Shown: in pieces, positions 9,009 to 18,400 of the stretch
How the letters are laid out: each line of letters starts with the position of its first letter
How positions within the stretch are numbered: the first letter of the stretch is position 1
Assembly (NCBI RefSeq): GCF_001191005.1
Contig: NZ_CP012201.1
Coordinates: 1,798,001 to 1,862,000 of the forward strand
Length of the DNA stretch: 64,000 nucleotides
Direction: 5' to 3'
Source of the DNA: Massilia sp. NR 4-1
GTDB taxonomy: Bacteria; Pseudomonadota; Gammaproteobacteria; Burkholderiales; Burkholderiaceae_D
Notes under the pieces: model-generated
The model's database searches: none
What the model was told of the DNA's origin: nothing
The model's input: the letters and a program-made list of their open reading frames with translations, nothing else
Program-made: the position numbers and the translations under genes

Positions 9009-9845
9009 ATGAGCTATAAAACCATCCTCGTTCATGCCGACCTGTCGCGCGCCGCGCCGCAGCGCATCCGCATCGCCGCCGAACTGGCCAATGCCGGCAA
9101 CGGCCATCTGATCGGCGCGGCGCTGACCAGCACTCTCGGCCTGATCCTGCCCGGCAGCTTTGAGCTGGGCGGCGAGGCCTTGGCCACCCAGATGGCGCTG
9201 ATGCGGGAAGACGCGCAAAGCTCGCTCAGCCAGTTCGACGCCATCGCGCGCGCGGCCGGCGTCAGCTCGGCCGAAAAGCGCATTGTCGACGACGATGCCG
9301 AGGGTGGCATGATGGTGCAGGCGCGCTACGCAGACCTCGTAGTGGTCGGCCAATACGACCCGGACGACAAGCGCGCCGCCGCCCGTCCCGACCTGCCGGA
9401 ATATGTGATGCTCAACTCGGCCCGGCCGGTGCTGGTGGTGCCGTATGCGGGCAAGTTCGAGCAGGTCGGCCGCAAGGTGCTGCTGGCCTGGGACGCCAGC
9501 ATGGAAGCCACGCGCGCCATCGCCAACGCGCTGCCAATGCTGAAGGCGGCCGATCTGGTGACGCTGGCCGTCTTCAATCCCGATGAGCGCTATGGCAAGC
9601 ATGGCGAACAGCCGGGCGCCGACCTGGCCCTGTATCTGAGCCGCCACGGTGTCAAGGTCGAAGTCAGCGAGCAGCAGACCACCATGGACGTAGGCAATGC
9701 GCTGCTGTCGCTGGCGGCCGATATCGATGCCGACCTGCTGGTGATGGGCGGCTATGGCCATGCACGCTTCCGCCAACTGCTGATCGGCGGCGTAACGCGC
9801 ACCATCCTCAAGTGCATGACGCTACCGGTTCTGATGTCCCACTAA
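9009..9845 (+). CDS. tandem universal stress protein (UspA superfamily)
   Basis: The 278-residue protein carries two Usp domains. The first (1-145) begins YKTILVHADLS. The second starts near residue 150 (RKVLLAWDASMEA) and ends with the nucleotide-binding signature GGYGHARFRQLLIGGVTR, the usual G-2x-G-9x-G-S/T pattern. Such proteins bind ATP and help survival under stress or oxygen limitation. A GGAG ribosome site lies 5 bases upstream. A strong terminator follows, closing the hemerythrin-Usp transcript. Confidence 0.92.
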   Translation: MSYKTILVHADLSRAAPQRIRIAAELANAGNGHLIGAALTSTLGLILPGSFELGGEALATQMALMREDAQSSLSQFDAIARAAGVSSAEKRIVDDDAEGGMMVQARYADLVVVGQYDPDDKRAAARPDLPEYVMLNSARPVLVVPYAGKFEQVGRKVLLAWDASMEATRAIANALPMLKAADLVTLAVFNPDERYGKHGEQPGADLALYLSRHGVKVEVSEQQTTMDVGNALLSLAADIDADLLVMGGYGHARFRQLLIGGVTRTILKCMTLPVLMSH

Positions 9846-9884
9846 GCTTTCAATACCCGCTAAGCTCCCACTAGGGGCTTCACT

Positions 9885-9920
9885 GAGGCGCGCTCCGCAA
9901 GGAGACGCGCCTCTCTTTTT
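9885..9920 (+). terminator. rho-independent terminator after the Usp gene
   Basis: GAGGCGCG (9885-9892) pairs with CGCGCCTC (9906-9913) around a 13-base loop and is followed by TCTTTTT. The rest of the 325-base gap up to 10171 has no gene; its AT-rich part (about 10025-10080) is the probable promoter for the glycosyltransferase operon. Confidence 0.85.
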
Positions 9921-10170
9921 GCGCCGCCCAGCAGTCCTCCTTCCAGCCCGTTTCGCCCTCAACCACGGGCGCTATCCAATCTTAGCGCTTCGTGAAGATT
10001 CTGCGCCTTGGCCTACTCTTTGTCGTGCTTTTCGCGTAAATTTAATGTTTGTTTCACATAACCTTCATGCATAATTAAGCTGCGCCTTACTAAGATCGAA
10101 AGTGAACTCTCTTCCTTGCCCACCCCGGACCACAGAGACGTTTGACCGACTATTTTTTCAAGGTACGCTC

Positions 10171-11631
10171 ATGCATGCAGATCATCGTCCCGGCCGATCC
10201 GTCACGACGCCATCAGCCAACAACCGCCGCGCCGTCGGCGCGCGCATCAACGATGTCGGTCGCAACTGGCAGGCATGGCTGCTGACCGCGACCGCCCTGC
10301 TGCTGTTGGCACGTCTTGGCCTGATGTGGTTTGCGCCGCTGGCCGACACCACCGAAGCGCGCTATGGCGAAATCGCGCGCCAGGCTGTCAGCAACGGCTT
10401 CTGGCTGATGCCGCATATGGATCCGCAAACACCCTTCTTCGCCAAGCCGCCGCTCTCCACCTGGAGCAGCGCCGCCTTCATGGCCGTCTTCGGCGTCAAC
10501 GAATTTGCCGCGCGCCTGCCGGCGCTGCTGGTATCGCTGGGCGCGATCTGGATTACCATGCGCATGGCCGCTGAACTTGGCCTGCGCCAGCGTTGGCTGG
10601 TGATACCGGTACTGGCGTCCTCGCCGCTGTTCTTTGCCAGCGCCGGCGCCGTCATGACTGACGCTGTGCAGATGGCCGTGGTGCTGGCCGCCCAGTATTG
10701 CGCCTGGCAGGTCTGGCGCGAAGCGCCGCAGACAGCCCGCTGGCGCCTTGCTTTCTGGGCCATGGTCGGCCTGGGCGCACTGTCCAAGGGCTTGGCGACC
10801 TGGGTACTGATCGCGCTGCCCCTGCTGTCCTTCGCCGTCATGCAAGGCAAGCCGGTGCAACTGCTGCGCCGCCTGTGCAATACGCAGGGCGTGCTGCTGG
10901 CCCTTGCCATTTTCCTGCCCTGGTATGTCGCAGCGGAAGCGCGTTACCCGGGCTTCCTCAACTACTTCATCGTCGGCGAACATTTCGCGCGCTTCCTGCA
11001 GCCGGGCTGGATGGGAGACCGCTATGGCACGGCCCACCGCCAGCCGCTGGGCGCCATCTGGATTTTCTGGACCGGCGCCATCCTGCCTTGGATAGGCGTA
11101 TTCGGCTGCCTGCTGTTGCGCGCCGTGCAGCGCTGGAGAAGCCGGCCGGCCGCCCTGCCGCCACTGGAATGCTTTCTGTGGTGCGCCACGCTGGCGCCGC
11201 TGCTGTTCTTCACCTTCAGCCGCAACATCATCTGGACCTATGCGCTGACCGCGATTCCGCCGTTTGCCGTGCTGGCTGCGCAATGGCTGGAAAACAGCGC
11301 CGAGAGCCTGCAGCAGCGCAGCGCCCTGGGCCTGGCCGCCTTTGCCTCCTTGGTACTCACCTGCGCGCCGCTGATCCAGCGCCAGATGAATGCCAACTCG
11401 GAGCGCGAGCTGATCCAGAATTTCCTGCAGCATGCGCCGGCAGGCGCGCAACTGAATTATCAAACCCACCCCGCCTTTTCGTCCGCTTTCTATTCCCAGG
11501 GAGCGCTGTGCAAAGGCGACTGTCACAGCAAGGTCGTTGTTATGGATAACCAAGAGGCCCTGCGCCTGCACATTCCTGCGGACCGCATCCGCTTTCACGG
11601 CGCACGCCGTTCGCTGGTGGAGGTTAAATAA
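10171..11631 (+). CDS. ArnT-like glycosyltransferase family 39 membrane protein
   Basis: The ATG at 10171 is preferred (AAGG 7 bases upstream) over a GTG-initiated frame from 10102. The roughly 486-residue product has many membrane helices. Its first periplasmic loop carries the family signature DTTEARYGEIARQ, holding the catalytic Asp/Glu of PMT/ArnT-type enzymes. These enzymes move a sugar from a polyprenyl-phosphate donor onto lipid A or a protein on the periplasmic side. Its stop overlaps the start of the GT2 gene (TAATG), which would make the polyprenyl-phosphate sugar. The acceptor is unknown. Confidence 0.88.
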   Translation: MHADHRPGRSVTTPSANNRRAVGARINDVGRNWQAWLLTATALLLLARLGLMWFAPLADTTEARYGEIARQAVSNGFWLMPHMDPQTPFFAKPPLSTWSSAAFMAVFGVNEFAARLPALLVSLGAIWITMRMAAELGLRQRWLVIPVLASSPLFFASAGAVMTDAVQMAVVLAAQYCAWQVWREAPQTARWRLAFWAMVGLGALSKGLATWVLIALPLLSFAVMQGKPVQLLRRLCNTQGVLLALAIFLPWYVAAEARYPGFLNYFIVGEHFARFLQPGWMGDRYGTAHRQPLGAIWIFWTGAILPWIGVFGCLLLRAVQRWRSRPAALPPLECFLWCATLAPLLFFTFSRNIIWTYALTAIPPFAVLAAQWLENSAESLQQRSALGLAAFASLVLTCAPLIQRQMNANSERELIQNFLQHAPAGAQLNYQTHPAFSSAFYSQGALCKGDCHSKVVVMDNQEALRLHIPADRIRFHGARRSLVEVK

Positions 11632-12641
11632 TGTCCTCGCCTTCGATCAATCTGAATCGCGCCGGGCGCAAAGCCATCTCGGTGGTTATGCCTGTGCTGA
11701 ACGAAGCCGCCTCGCTGGCCCTGCTGCTGCCCGAACTGGCGGCGGCCCTGTCGCGCTGCGACGTCGAGTGGGAACTGGTGATCGTCAACGACGGCGGCAG
11801 CGATAATCTGGAAGAGGTGGTGGCCAGGTTCGAGAAGCAAAGCGTGTACAGCAATGTGCAGCTGCTGCGCCTTTCGCGCAACTTCGGCAAGGAAGCGGCG
11901 CTGACGGCCGGCCTGGCAGCGGCGCGCGGCGACGCCGTGCTGTGCATGGATGGCGACGGCCAGCATCCGCCCGAACTTATCCGGCGCATGGTGGCGGAAT
12001 GGCGCTCCGGCTGCGATATGGTGGTCGCGGTGCAGTCCGACCGCAAACACGAGAACCGCTTGCTGGCCTACGCCAAGCAGCGCTTCTACCATTTCCTGCA
12101 AAGCGGCGAGCGTTTCCAGATCCCCCCCAATGCCGGCGACTTCCGCTTGATGGACCGGCGCGTGGTGCAGGCCTTGATGCAGATGCCGGAACGCGCCCGC
12201 TTCATGAAAGGCCTGTACGCCTGGCTGGGTTTCAAAACCAGCATCGTGCCGTTTGCCGCCGCCGAGCGTACGGCAGGCTGCAGCAAGTTCCGCCTGGGCC
12301 AGTTGCTCGACCTGGCCTCGCTGGGCATGACCTCCTTCTCCATGCGCCCGCTGCGCATGGTGTCGGCAGCCGGCGCCGTCATTTCGCTGTGCGCTCTGGC
12401 CTATGGCGTCTACATCCTGGGCGAGACCCTGATCTATGGGAATCCGGTTTCGGGCTGGGCCACCCTGGCCTCCGGCATGATGCTTCTCTCTGGCATCCAG
12501 CTGCTTTGCCTGGGCGTGATCGCCGAGTACCTGGGCCGCGTCTTCGAGGAAACCAAGCAGCGCCCCTTGTATATTCTGGATGAGCGCATCGACCACAGCA
12601 TGGTCGGCCAGCAGGACCTGGCAAAGAAAGGCGTCAACTGA
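11631..12641 (+). CDS. ArnC/DPM1-like polyprenyl-phosphate glycosyltransferase (GT2)
   Basis: The 336-residue protein starts with a GT-A domain (ISVVMPVLNEA, VNDGGSDN, then the metal-binding DGDGQHPPE) and ends with two membrane helices from about residue 235. That is the ArnC/GtrB architecture, which loads a sugar onto undecaprenyl phosphate at the inner membrane. It overlaps the GT39 gene by one base and is followed one base later by a deacetylase gene. The three probably form a pathway: loading, deacylation and transfer. Confidence 0.9.
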   Translation: MSSPSINLNRAGRKAISVVMPVLNEAASLALLLPELAAALSRCDVEWELVIVNDGGSDNLEEVVARFEKQSVYSNVQLLRLSRNFGKEAALTAGLAAARGDAVLCMDGDGQHPPELIRRMVAEWRSGCDMVVAVQSDRKHENRLLAYAKQRFYHFLQSGERFQIPPNAGDFRLMDRRVVQALMQMPERARFMKGLYAWLGFKTSIVPFAAAERTAGCSKFRLGQLLDLASLGMTSFSMRPLRMVSAAGAVISLCALAYGVYILGETLIYGNPVSGWATLASGMMLLSGIQLLCLGVIAEYLGRVFEETKQRPLYILDERIDHSMVGQQDLAKKGVN

Positions 12642-12642
12642 G

Positions 12643-13464
12643 ATGCGCAAACTGATACTCTGCGCCGACGATTTCGCGCAGTCTACCGCCATCAGCGAAG
12701 GCATTCTGCGACTGCTGGAACAAGGCCGCCTTTCCGCCACCAGCGTGATGAGCGAATCGCGCGAATGGCCGGTACTGGCCGCGCCCCTGCGCCGTTTTTC
12801 GCAGGATGCCGATATCGGCCTGCACCTGAACCTGACCCACGATTTCAGCCAGGGCGGGGACCAGGTGCGTCCCCTGTCCTACTGGCTGCTGGCCAGCCAG
12901 CTGCGCCTGCTCTCCATCGATAAACTGCGCGGCATCTTCCTGAGCCAGATCGACCGCTTCTGCCATCACTTCGGCCGCCTGCCGGATTTCCTCGATGGCC
13001 ACCAGCATATTCACGCCCTGCCCTGCGCGCGCACCGCGCTGTTCCAGGCCATGGAGCAGCGCTGGACCGGCGACGACCGGCCATATCTGCGCGCGCCCGA
13101 CTTGTTGGCCAACCCCGGCGACGACCGCTTCAAGTCGCACCTGCTTTGCCTGCTCACCCACGGTTTTTCCTACCAGGCCAACCAGCTTGGGTATGCGACG
13201 CCGTCCTGGTTCGCCGGCATGTATTCCCTCTCGCCGGAAGCCGATTTTGCCAGCCTGATGGACAAATGGCTGGCCGACGCCCCTTCCGGCGCGCTGATGA
13301 TGTGCCATCCCGGCCTGCCTGCGAGCGACAAGGACGACCCCATCGGCGCCAGCCGCGCGCTGGAATATGCCTATCTGGCCAGCGACCTCTTTGGCGAGGC
13401 TTGCCGCCGGGGCGGCATCACACTGGGACGCTTCAATCCGGCCCTCCCGCTGTCGGCCGCCTGA
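12643..13464 (+). CDS. ChbG/YdjC-like carbohydrate deacetylase (HpnK-like)
   Basis: The start at 12643, one base after the GT2 stop, gives 273 residues beginning MRKLILCADDFAQS. The ADDF motif and GHQHIHALP are the metal-site signatures of the YdjC/ChbG family, and MMCHPGLPA is the conserved C-terminal histidine motif. Family members remove acetyl groups from N-acetylated sugars, and HpnK acts on a glycosylated hopanoid. In this operon it would deacylate the sugar handled by the ArnC- and ArnT-like enzymes, a job done by ArnD in the classical polymyxin-resistance pathway. That role is inferred from gene order only. Confidence 0.85.
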   Translation: MRKLILCADDFAQSTAISEGILRLLEQGRLSATSVMSESREWPVLAAPLRRFSQDADIGLHLNLTHDFSQGGDQVRPLSYWLLASQLRLLSIDKLRGIFLSQIDRFCHHFGRLPDFLDGHQHIHALPCARTALFQAMEQRWTGDDRPYLRAPDLLANPGDDRFKSHLLCLLTHGFSYQANQLGYATPSWFAGMYSLSPEADFASLMDKWLADAPSGALMMCHPGLPASDKDDPIGASRALEYAYLASDLFGEACRRGGITLGRFNPALPLSAA

Positions 13465-13498
13465 GACAAGCAGAGAAAGCGGCCGCAGCCCCCCGCCA

Positions 13499-13515
13499 TG
13501 CCCGTATAATGGGCA
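13499..13515. promoter_or_regulatory. -10 element inside a small palindrome
   Basis: TGCCC-GTATAAT-GGGCA places a perfect TATAAT (13505-13510) between inverted arms, 27 bases before the solute-binding protein start. No clear -35 hexamer is seen, so an activator or operator function of the dyad is possible. Confidence 0.45.
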
Positions 13516-13536
13516 GCATGCAAGGGGGGGCGAACC

Positions 13537-14265
13537 ATGAGACGTCTTGGATTCCTGATGCTTCTTTCCACCGCCGCGGCAAGCTGCGCGGCGCAGGAAC
13601 TCACCATGTATCTGATGGAAGTGCCGCCGCTGACCATCAATACGGCAGAACGCAAAGGCGTGGTGGGCGATATCGTGCTGGAAGCCATGCGCCGCGCCGG
13701 CTACCAGGCCAAGCTGCTGGTCGTACCCAGCAACCGCGCCCTGGCCGCCGTTGCCAATCCCGCCTCGCGCAACACCCTGATCATTCCGCTCGCCCGGGTC
13801 GACGCGCGCGAAGACAAGTACACCTGGATTGCCCCCATCCTCAAAGTCAACCGCGCCTTCTTCTCCCTCGATAAGACGGTCAACTCCTTTGGCGAAGCGC
13901 GCGCGGCCTTCAAAGTGATCGGCGCGGCCCGGGGCACGGCGGGCGTGCACATTTTGCGCGCGAACGGCTTTGCCGATGGCCAGATTTATGAACTCAACCA
14001 GGATCAGACGCCGCAAAAAATGCTGCTGAACCGGCGCATCGACGCCTGGTATGGGCCGGTCGCGGAAGGCAAGGCCTGGGTGAAGACAAGCGATATCGAT
14101 AACCGGGTGCAGGTCAGCGCTCCGCTCGGTCCCACCTACAACTACCTGGCCTGCTCCAAGAGCTGCGATGCCGAGCTGGTATCCCGGCTGGGCGGCGCGC
14201 TGAAGAGCATGGAAAAGGACGGCACCTCGAAATCGATCCAGAAGAAGTATGGCGATATCGAATAG
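13537..14265 (+). CDS. periplasmic solute-binding protein (SBP_bac_3-like)
   Basis: The 242-residue product begins with a signal peptide (MRRLGFLMLLSTAAASCAAQ). The mature part resembles the amino-acid-type solute-binding fold: LTMYLMEVPPLTI, GVVGDIVLEAMRRAGY, then IIPLARVDAREDKYTW. No permease or ATPase is adjacent, so it may be an orphan binding protein or a sensor, as is common in Burkholderiales. It has a purine-rich ribosome site (AAGGGGGGG). Ligand unknown. Confidence 0.82.
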   Translation: MRRLGFLMLLSTAAASCAAQELTMYLMEVPPLTINTAERKGVVGDIVLEAMRRAGYQAKLLVVPSNRALAAVANPASRNTLIIPLARVDAREDKYTWIAPILKVNRAFFSLDKTVNSFGEARAAFKVIGAARGTAGVHILRANGFADGQIYELNQDQTPQKMLLNRRIDAWYGPVAEGKAWVKTSDIDNRVQVSAPLGPTYNYLACSKSCDAELVSRLGGALKSMEKDGTSKSIQKKYGDIE

Positions 14266-14282
14266 CCATCCACAACAAGGGG

Positions 14283-15041
14283 TCAGGCGCGGTTGATCGA
14301 CACCCCGCCATCGACCAGCATGGCGGTGCCGGTCGTGAAGCTCGACAGGTCGGAAGCCAGGTACAGCACCGAACGCGCGATTTCATCCGGCGAGGCCAGG
14401 CGCTTCAAGGCATGCATGCCGGCGACAAAGGACTTGGCTTCTTCCGTGTTGGCGACCGCGCGGCCCATCGGCGTATCCGTGCCGCCGGGAAGAATGGCGT
14501 TGACGCGGATGCCTTGCGGCCCCAGTTCCGCCGCCAGCGCCTGCGTCAGGCCGATCAGGCCCGCCTTGCTGGCGGCGTAGGCGGCCATCTGGGGCATGCC
14601 CGCCGTGTAACCGACAAAGGTGGAGGTGAAAATCAGCGATGCGCCGCTGCGGCCGGTCATGGCGGGAATCTGATGCTTTGCCGCCAGGAAGGCGCTGGTG
14701 AGATTGGTGTCCAGCGTGTTGCGCCAGCCCTCCACGCTGACATCGCTGGTGGCACCCATTTCGCCCAAAGTGCCGGCATTATTGAAAGCGATATCGAGCT
14801 GGCCGAAATGCTCCAGCGCCGTGGCGACGGCATGGCGCGCGCAACGCTCATCGGCCACATCGCCCGCGCACGCCACGGCGCTGCCGGGTTCCAGGCTGGC
14901 GACCAGCGCATCGAGTTCCGCCTGGCGGCGCGAGACCAGGACCAGCTTCGCGCCCTCCTGTGCGAACAGCTTGGCGGTGGCATAACCGATACCCGAACTG
15001 GCGCCGGTGATGATGGCTACCTTGTTATTTAACAGCTTCAT
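14283..15041 (-). CDS. SDR-family oxidoreductase
   Basis: The 252-residue protein is a classical short-chain dehydrogenase. The cofactor motif TGASSGIG is at residues 14-21, NNAG near 90, the catalytic Tyr-x3-Lys in AAYAASKAGL near 158, and the C-terminal SSFTTGTAMLVDGG. Arg near position 38 in VLVSRRQ suggests NADP preference. Substrate cannot be assigned. It is convergent with the solute-binding protein gene and monocistronic. Confidence 0.92.
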   Translation of the reverse strand: MKLLNNKVAIITGASSGIGYATAKLFAQEGAKLVLVSRRQAELDALVASLEPGSAVACAGDVADERCARHAVATALEHFGQLDIAFNNAGTLGEMGATSDVSVEGWRNTLDTNLTSAFLAAKHQIPAMTGRSGASLIFTSTFVGYTAGMPQMAAYAASKAGLIGLTQALAAELGPQGIRVNAILPGGTDTPMGRAVANTEEAKSFVAGMHALKRLASPDEIARSVLYLASDLSSFTTGTAMLVDGGVSINRA

Positions 15042-15209
15042 TTCTGCTCCTTTCGCATGACAGATAGATGCCTACGATAGAGCCGACCGCCCTGCTGGAC
15101 ACTCCGCTTCTTGTCATTGAATTCCATCGCTGGCATTACAAAAGCCATACATCCCGGCCCAGTCCAGCGTATATAGTGGCCCCACCCTTGAACCGTCCCG
15201 GAGCCTGCC

Positions 15210-15344
15210 ATGCATCCGCGCCCCGCATATCCGCTTCTATGGTTGCTGCTCTATCTTCCGCTCGCGGAAGATCCACCGATGCCGGGATGGGCGGCATGGG
15301 AAGCGCTGGCGGCCACAAATAGCAAAAAGCCGGCCTCGCAGTGA
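15210..15344 (+). CDS. possible 44-residue small protein
   Basis: An ATG at 15210 with GGAG 6 bases upstream opens a 44-codon frame beginning MHPRPAYPLLWLLLYLPLAE, which could be a short membrane segment, and ending inside a terminator hairpin. A stop codon placed in the loop of a terminator is common for real small genes. No homologue is recognised. It could also be chance. Confidence 0.35.
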   Translation: MHPRPAYPLLWLLLYLPLAEDPPMPGWAAWEALAATNSKKPASQ

Positions 15345-15357
15345 AGGCCGGCTTTTT
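15324..15357. terminator. bidirectional terminator
   Basis: AAAAAGCCGGCCT (15324-15336) pairs perfectly with AGGCCGGCTTTTT (15345-15357) around an 8-base loop. U-tracts form on both strands, so it can end the rightward small ORF and the leftward RTX gene. Confidence 0.88.
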
Positions 15358-15420
15358 TCAGAAAGTCAAAAATCGCCACAGGATGATCCACCATCCCGCC
15401 AGCAGCTGGCTCAGACAGGA

Positions 15421-18400
15421 TTACACCAGCCAGAGACCTTGCCCTGCTTGCTGCGCCTGCATCACGGCGTCCTGCGCGATCCAGCTGCCCACCAGCTCGG
15501 CGCGGCTGTGGGTGCCCAGATAGTTCACCCACGCGGCTTCGCCGCCGGCAGCATCAGCGGCCAGGCCGCTGTTGGCGTACAGCGCGTGCACGAAGGCCGC
15601 GTTATCGAGCTTGCCGTACAGCTTCTGGAACTCGGCCGAGTCGGCGAAGCCATTGACCATCTGCTTGGCGTCCGCCTGGGTCGACAGCCACCAGTTGATG
15701 CCGCCCACGTCCGCCGCGCGGTCGAACACCGCCTGGTACAGCAGGCCCGCCGTTTTCAAACGACCCGCGTCGGCCTGCGTAAACGCCAGGCTGATGGTGC
15801 CGTCGCTGAACTCGGCTTGCTCGATGCTGCTCAAGGTATCGATGTCGGCATTGGCCTTGTCGGCCACCTTGATCTGGCCATCGGCGCCCAGCAGGATCTT
15901 GTAGTCGGCCTGCTTGCCGCTGTAGACCGCCGTATCCTTGCCGTCGCCGCCCACCAGCACATCGCTGCCCGCGCCGCCGTCCAGTCGGTCGTCGCCGCTG
16001 CCGTTGATCCAGCCGGCCTCCTTGTCCAGCGTGACCTTGGCGAAGACGCCATCCTTGGCTTGCAGCTTGCGGTGCTCGTCGCTCAGGGCAAAGCCCAGCA
16101 TCACGTTGTCGCGGCTGGCCTTGACGCTATTCGCGCCGGTCAACGCCTTGAGCCAGAAGTCGAATCCGCCCTGGTCCGGTTCGCGGCCCAGCACCTGCTG
16201 ATACAGCTTGGTCAGGAAGGCCTTGTCGTCGAGTTTATCCATGCCGGCGGCAAGCCACTCCTTCGATGCGGCGAAGGACTTCGCCACGCTGGCCAGCGAT
16301 TCGCCGGTGCCGGTGTAGAAGTTCAGACCACCGATATCGGCGGCGCGCCCGAACGCGGCGTGGTACAGCAGGCCCAGATCGACCAGCTTGCCCTTGCCGG
16401 CATTGAGGAAGGCCAGCTCCGGCAGCTTGTTCAGCTCCGTCACCTGCACGGTCTCGTTCTGGCCTGGTGCGAACACGGCCTGGTCGTGGGTCGCCACAAT
16501 CTCGCCTTTCGCATTCACGCTGAAGCTCCATGCGCCCTGGTCGCTGCGGCCGCCTTGCAGCACGTCGTTGCCGGTATCGCCGATCAGGGTATCGTTGCCG
16601 ATGCCGCCGGCCAGGAAGTCGTTGTCGGCGCCGCCATCGAGGATGTCGTTGCCGCCCGCGCTGCCCAGGATATCGTTGCCGCCGCCGCCTTTGAGCACGT
16701 CGTCATCGGCGCCGAGGAAGATGTTCTGGCTGGCGTTGTCGCCCACCACGTAGTTGCGGCCGTCGCCGCCGCGCAGCGTCGCTTCGCCAACGATGGCAGC
16801 GAAGTCCACATTATTCAGCTGCAGCACGGCGCCCTTGGTCAGGTGGCTGGTGTCGATCACCAGGCCAATCGCGGTACTGTTTGCACTGCCGTCCGTTGGC
16901 GTGGCGGAGCTGCCGCTGATCAGGATCGGCTGCTTGATATCGCTGCCGGCGGCCAAGGTCGGCGTAATCGTCTTGCTCAGCACCGTCACGTCCTTGCCCA
17001 GGCTATCGAGGAAGGAAGTTCCCTGGCCTTTCATATCTTTCTGCGTCGACGAGGCGGCATCGGTTTTCTGCTCAATGCGGCGGATCAGATCCAGCAAGGC
17101 TTGCTCCTTGCTGAGCAGGACGGTCGAGCCTTCCGCCGCCAGGCCCGCACCCACCGGCAAGCTCACGGTCAGCTTGGCTTCGCGGCCGCCGCTGGCAACG
17201 TCCAGGCCGATATCGGCCAGGCCTTTGTTCGGCGTCTTGCTGTCATCCTGGCGACTTGCAGTCACGGTCGGCACAGTGACAGTGGAACTCGTGGTGCCGG
17301 TCACCGCATCGGCCGTCGTGCTCTTATTCACCGGCACGCCATCCACCACTTCCGCGACCGGCTGCGGCGTCACCGGGTCTGGACGCGGAACCGGTGGCGT
17401 TGGCGGTTCCGGCTTGCGTTCCACAATAAACACGCGTCCAAGCTCGGCAACCGCTTTCGCAGCGTTGCCGGCCTGGTCCCTGATCGAATCGCCGTTCAGG
17501 CTAACGATATACGTCCCGTATTCGTCCTTGTCCCAGCTGCCGCCAGGAGCGCTGACAATATAGCGCATGGAATTGGAGCCGATCGCCTCGGCTTTGACGA
17601 TCGTCAGCTCATGCCCTCGGCCATCCTTGATGCTCAGGTTCTCTGCTTTCAGGGAGCTTGGGTCCACCCCAACTCCGCTGCCCAGCATGCCGGACTGTAA
17701 GCCCAGCTCAAGGGAAAAGCTGTTCAGGGCAGGATCCGGCGACGTTTGCCATTGCATGGAAATATTGGGCGCAGTCGTGATCAACTCGTAATCATGGGTG
17801 AAGGCTTGCCCCCGGTTCCCGGCCTCGTCCTGCACCCATACCGAGAAACTGCCCTTGCCAGTCCATAGGATTGAGCTCAGATCGACCGACCAGCTCAGCG
17901 GATCCTGCGGATCGACCACCAGCTTGGCGGCATTGTGATTGGTGAACTCAAGCCGGCCCACCTCCCCCGCCGCCAGCGGCGCATCAAACTTACCGGTCAG
18001 CGTCTGCGTCTTGGAGTTGAATATGAAATCGGTGGACGACATGCCGGTGTCGTTCGAGAGCGCCACATCCTTGATGGTCCGCACTGGGGCGACCCGGTCC
18101 ACCACATACGCTTGTTCAGCGATAATCTCGCTTTTCCCCTGGCCGTCACTCAGTTTGAACTGCAGCACATCGCTACCGCTCAGGTCCACGCTCTTCCAGA
18201 TCACCTTGTTCCCAGGCTTGTCGCTGATCAGCACCCAGGTCTTGCCGTGGTCCACGCTGCCGAACAGGCTCTGGCCTTCCTTCAAGGGCTTGCTCAGCGT
18301 CCCCGAAATGTCTTCCTTGGACTTATTGGTCAGCATACTGGTATTGAGGCCGCTGAAACTCAGGCCAATCATCTGCACTTCCGGCGCCGCCACCTCCACC

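Noticed and set aside
15439..17700. 753-codon open frame on the plus strand
   Set aside because: It mirrors the RTX repeats and DUF4214 domains of the minus-strand gene, and its His/Val/Ala-rich translation has no recognisable family.
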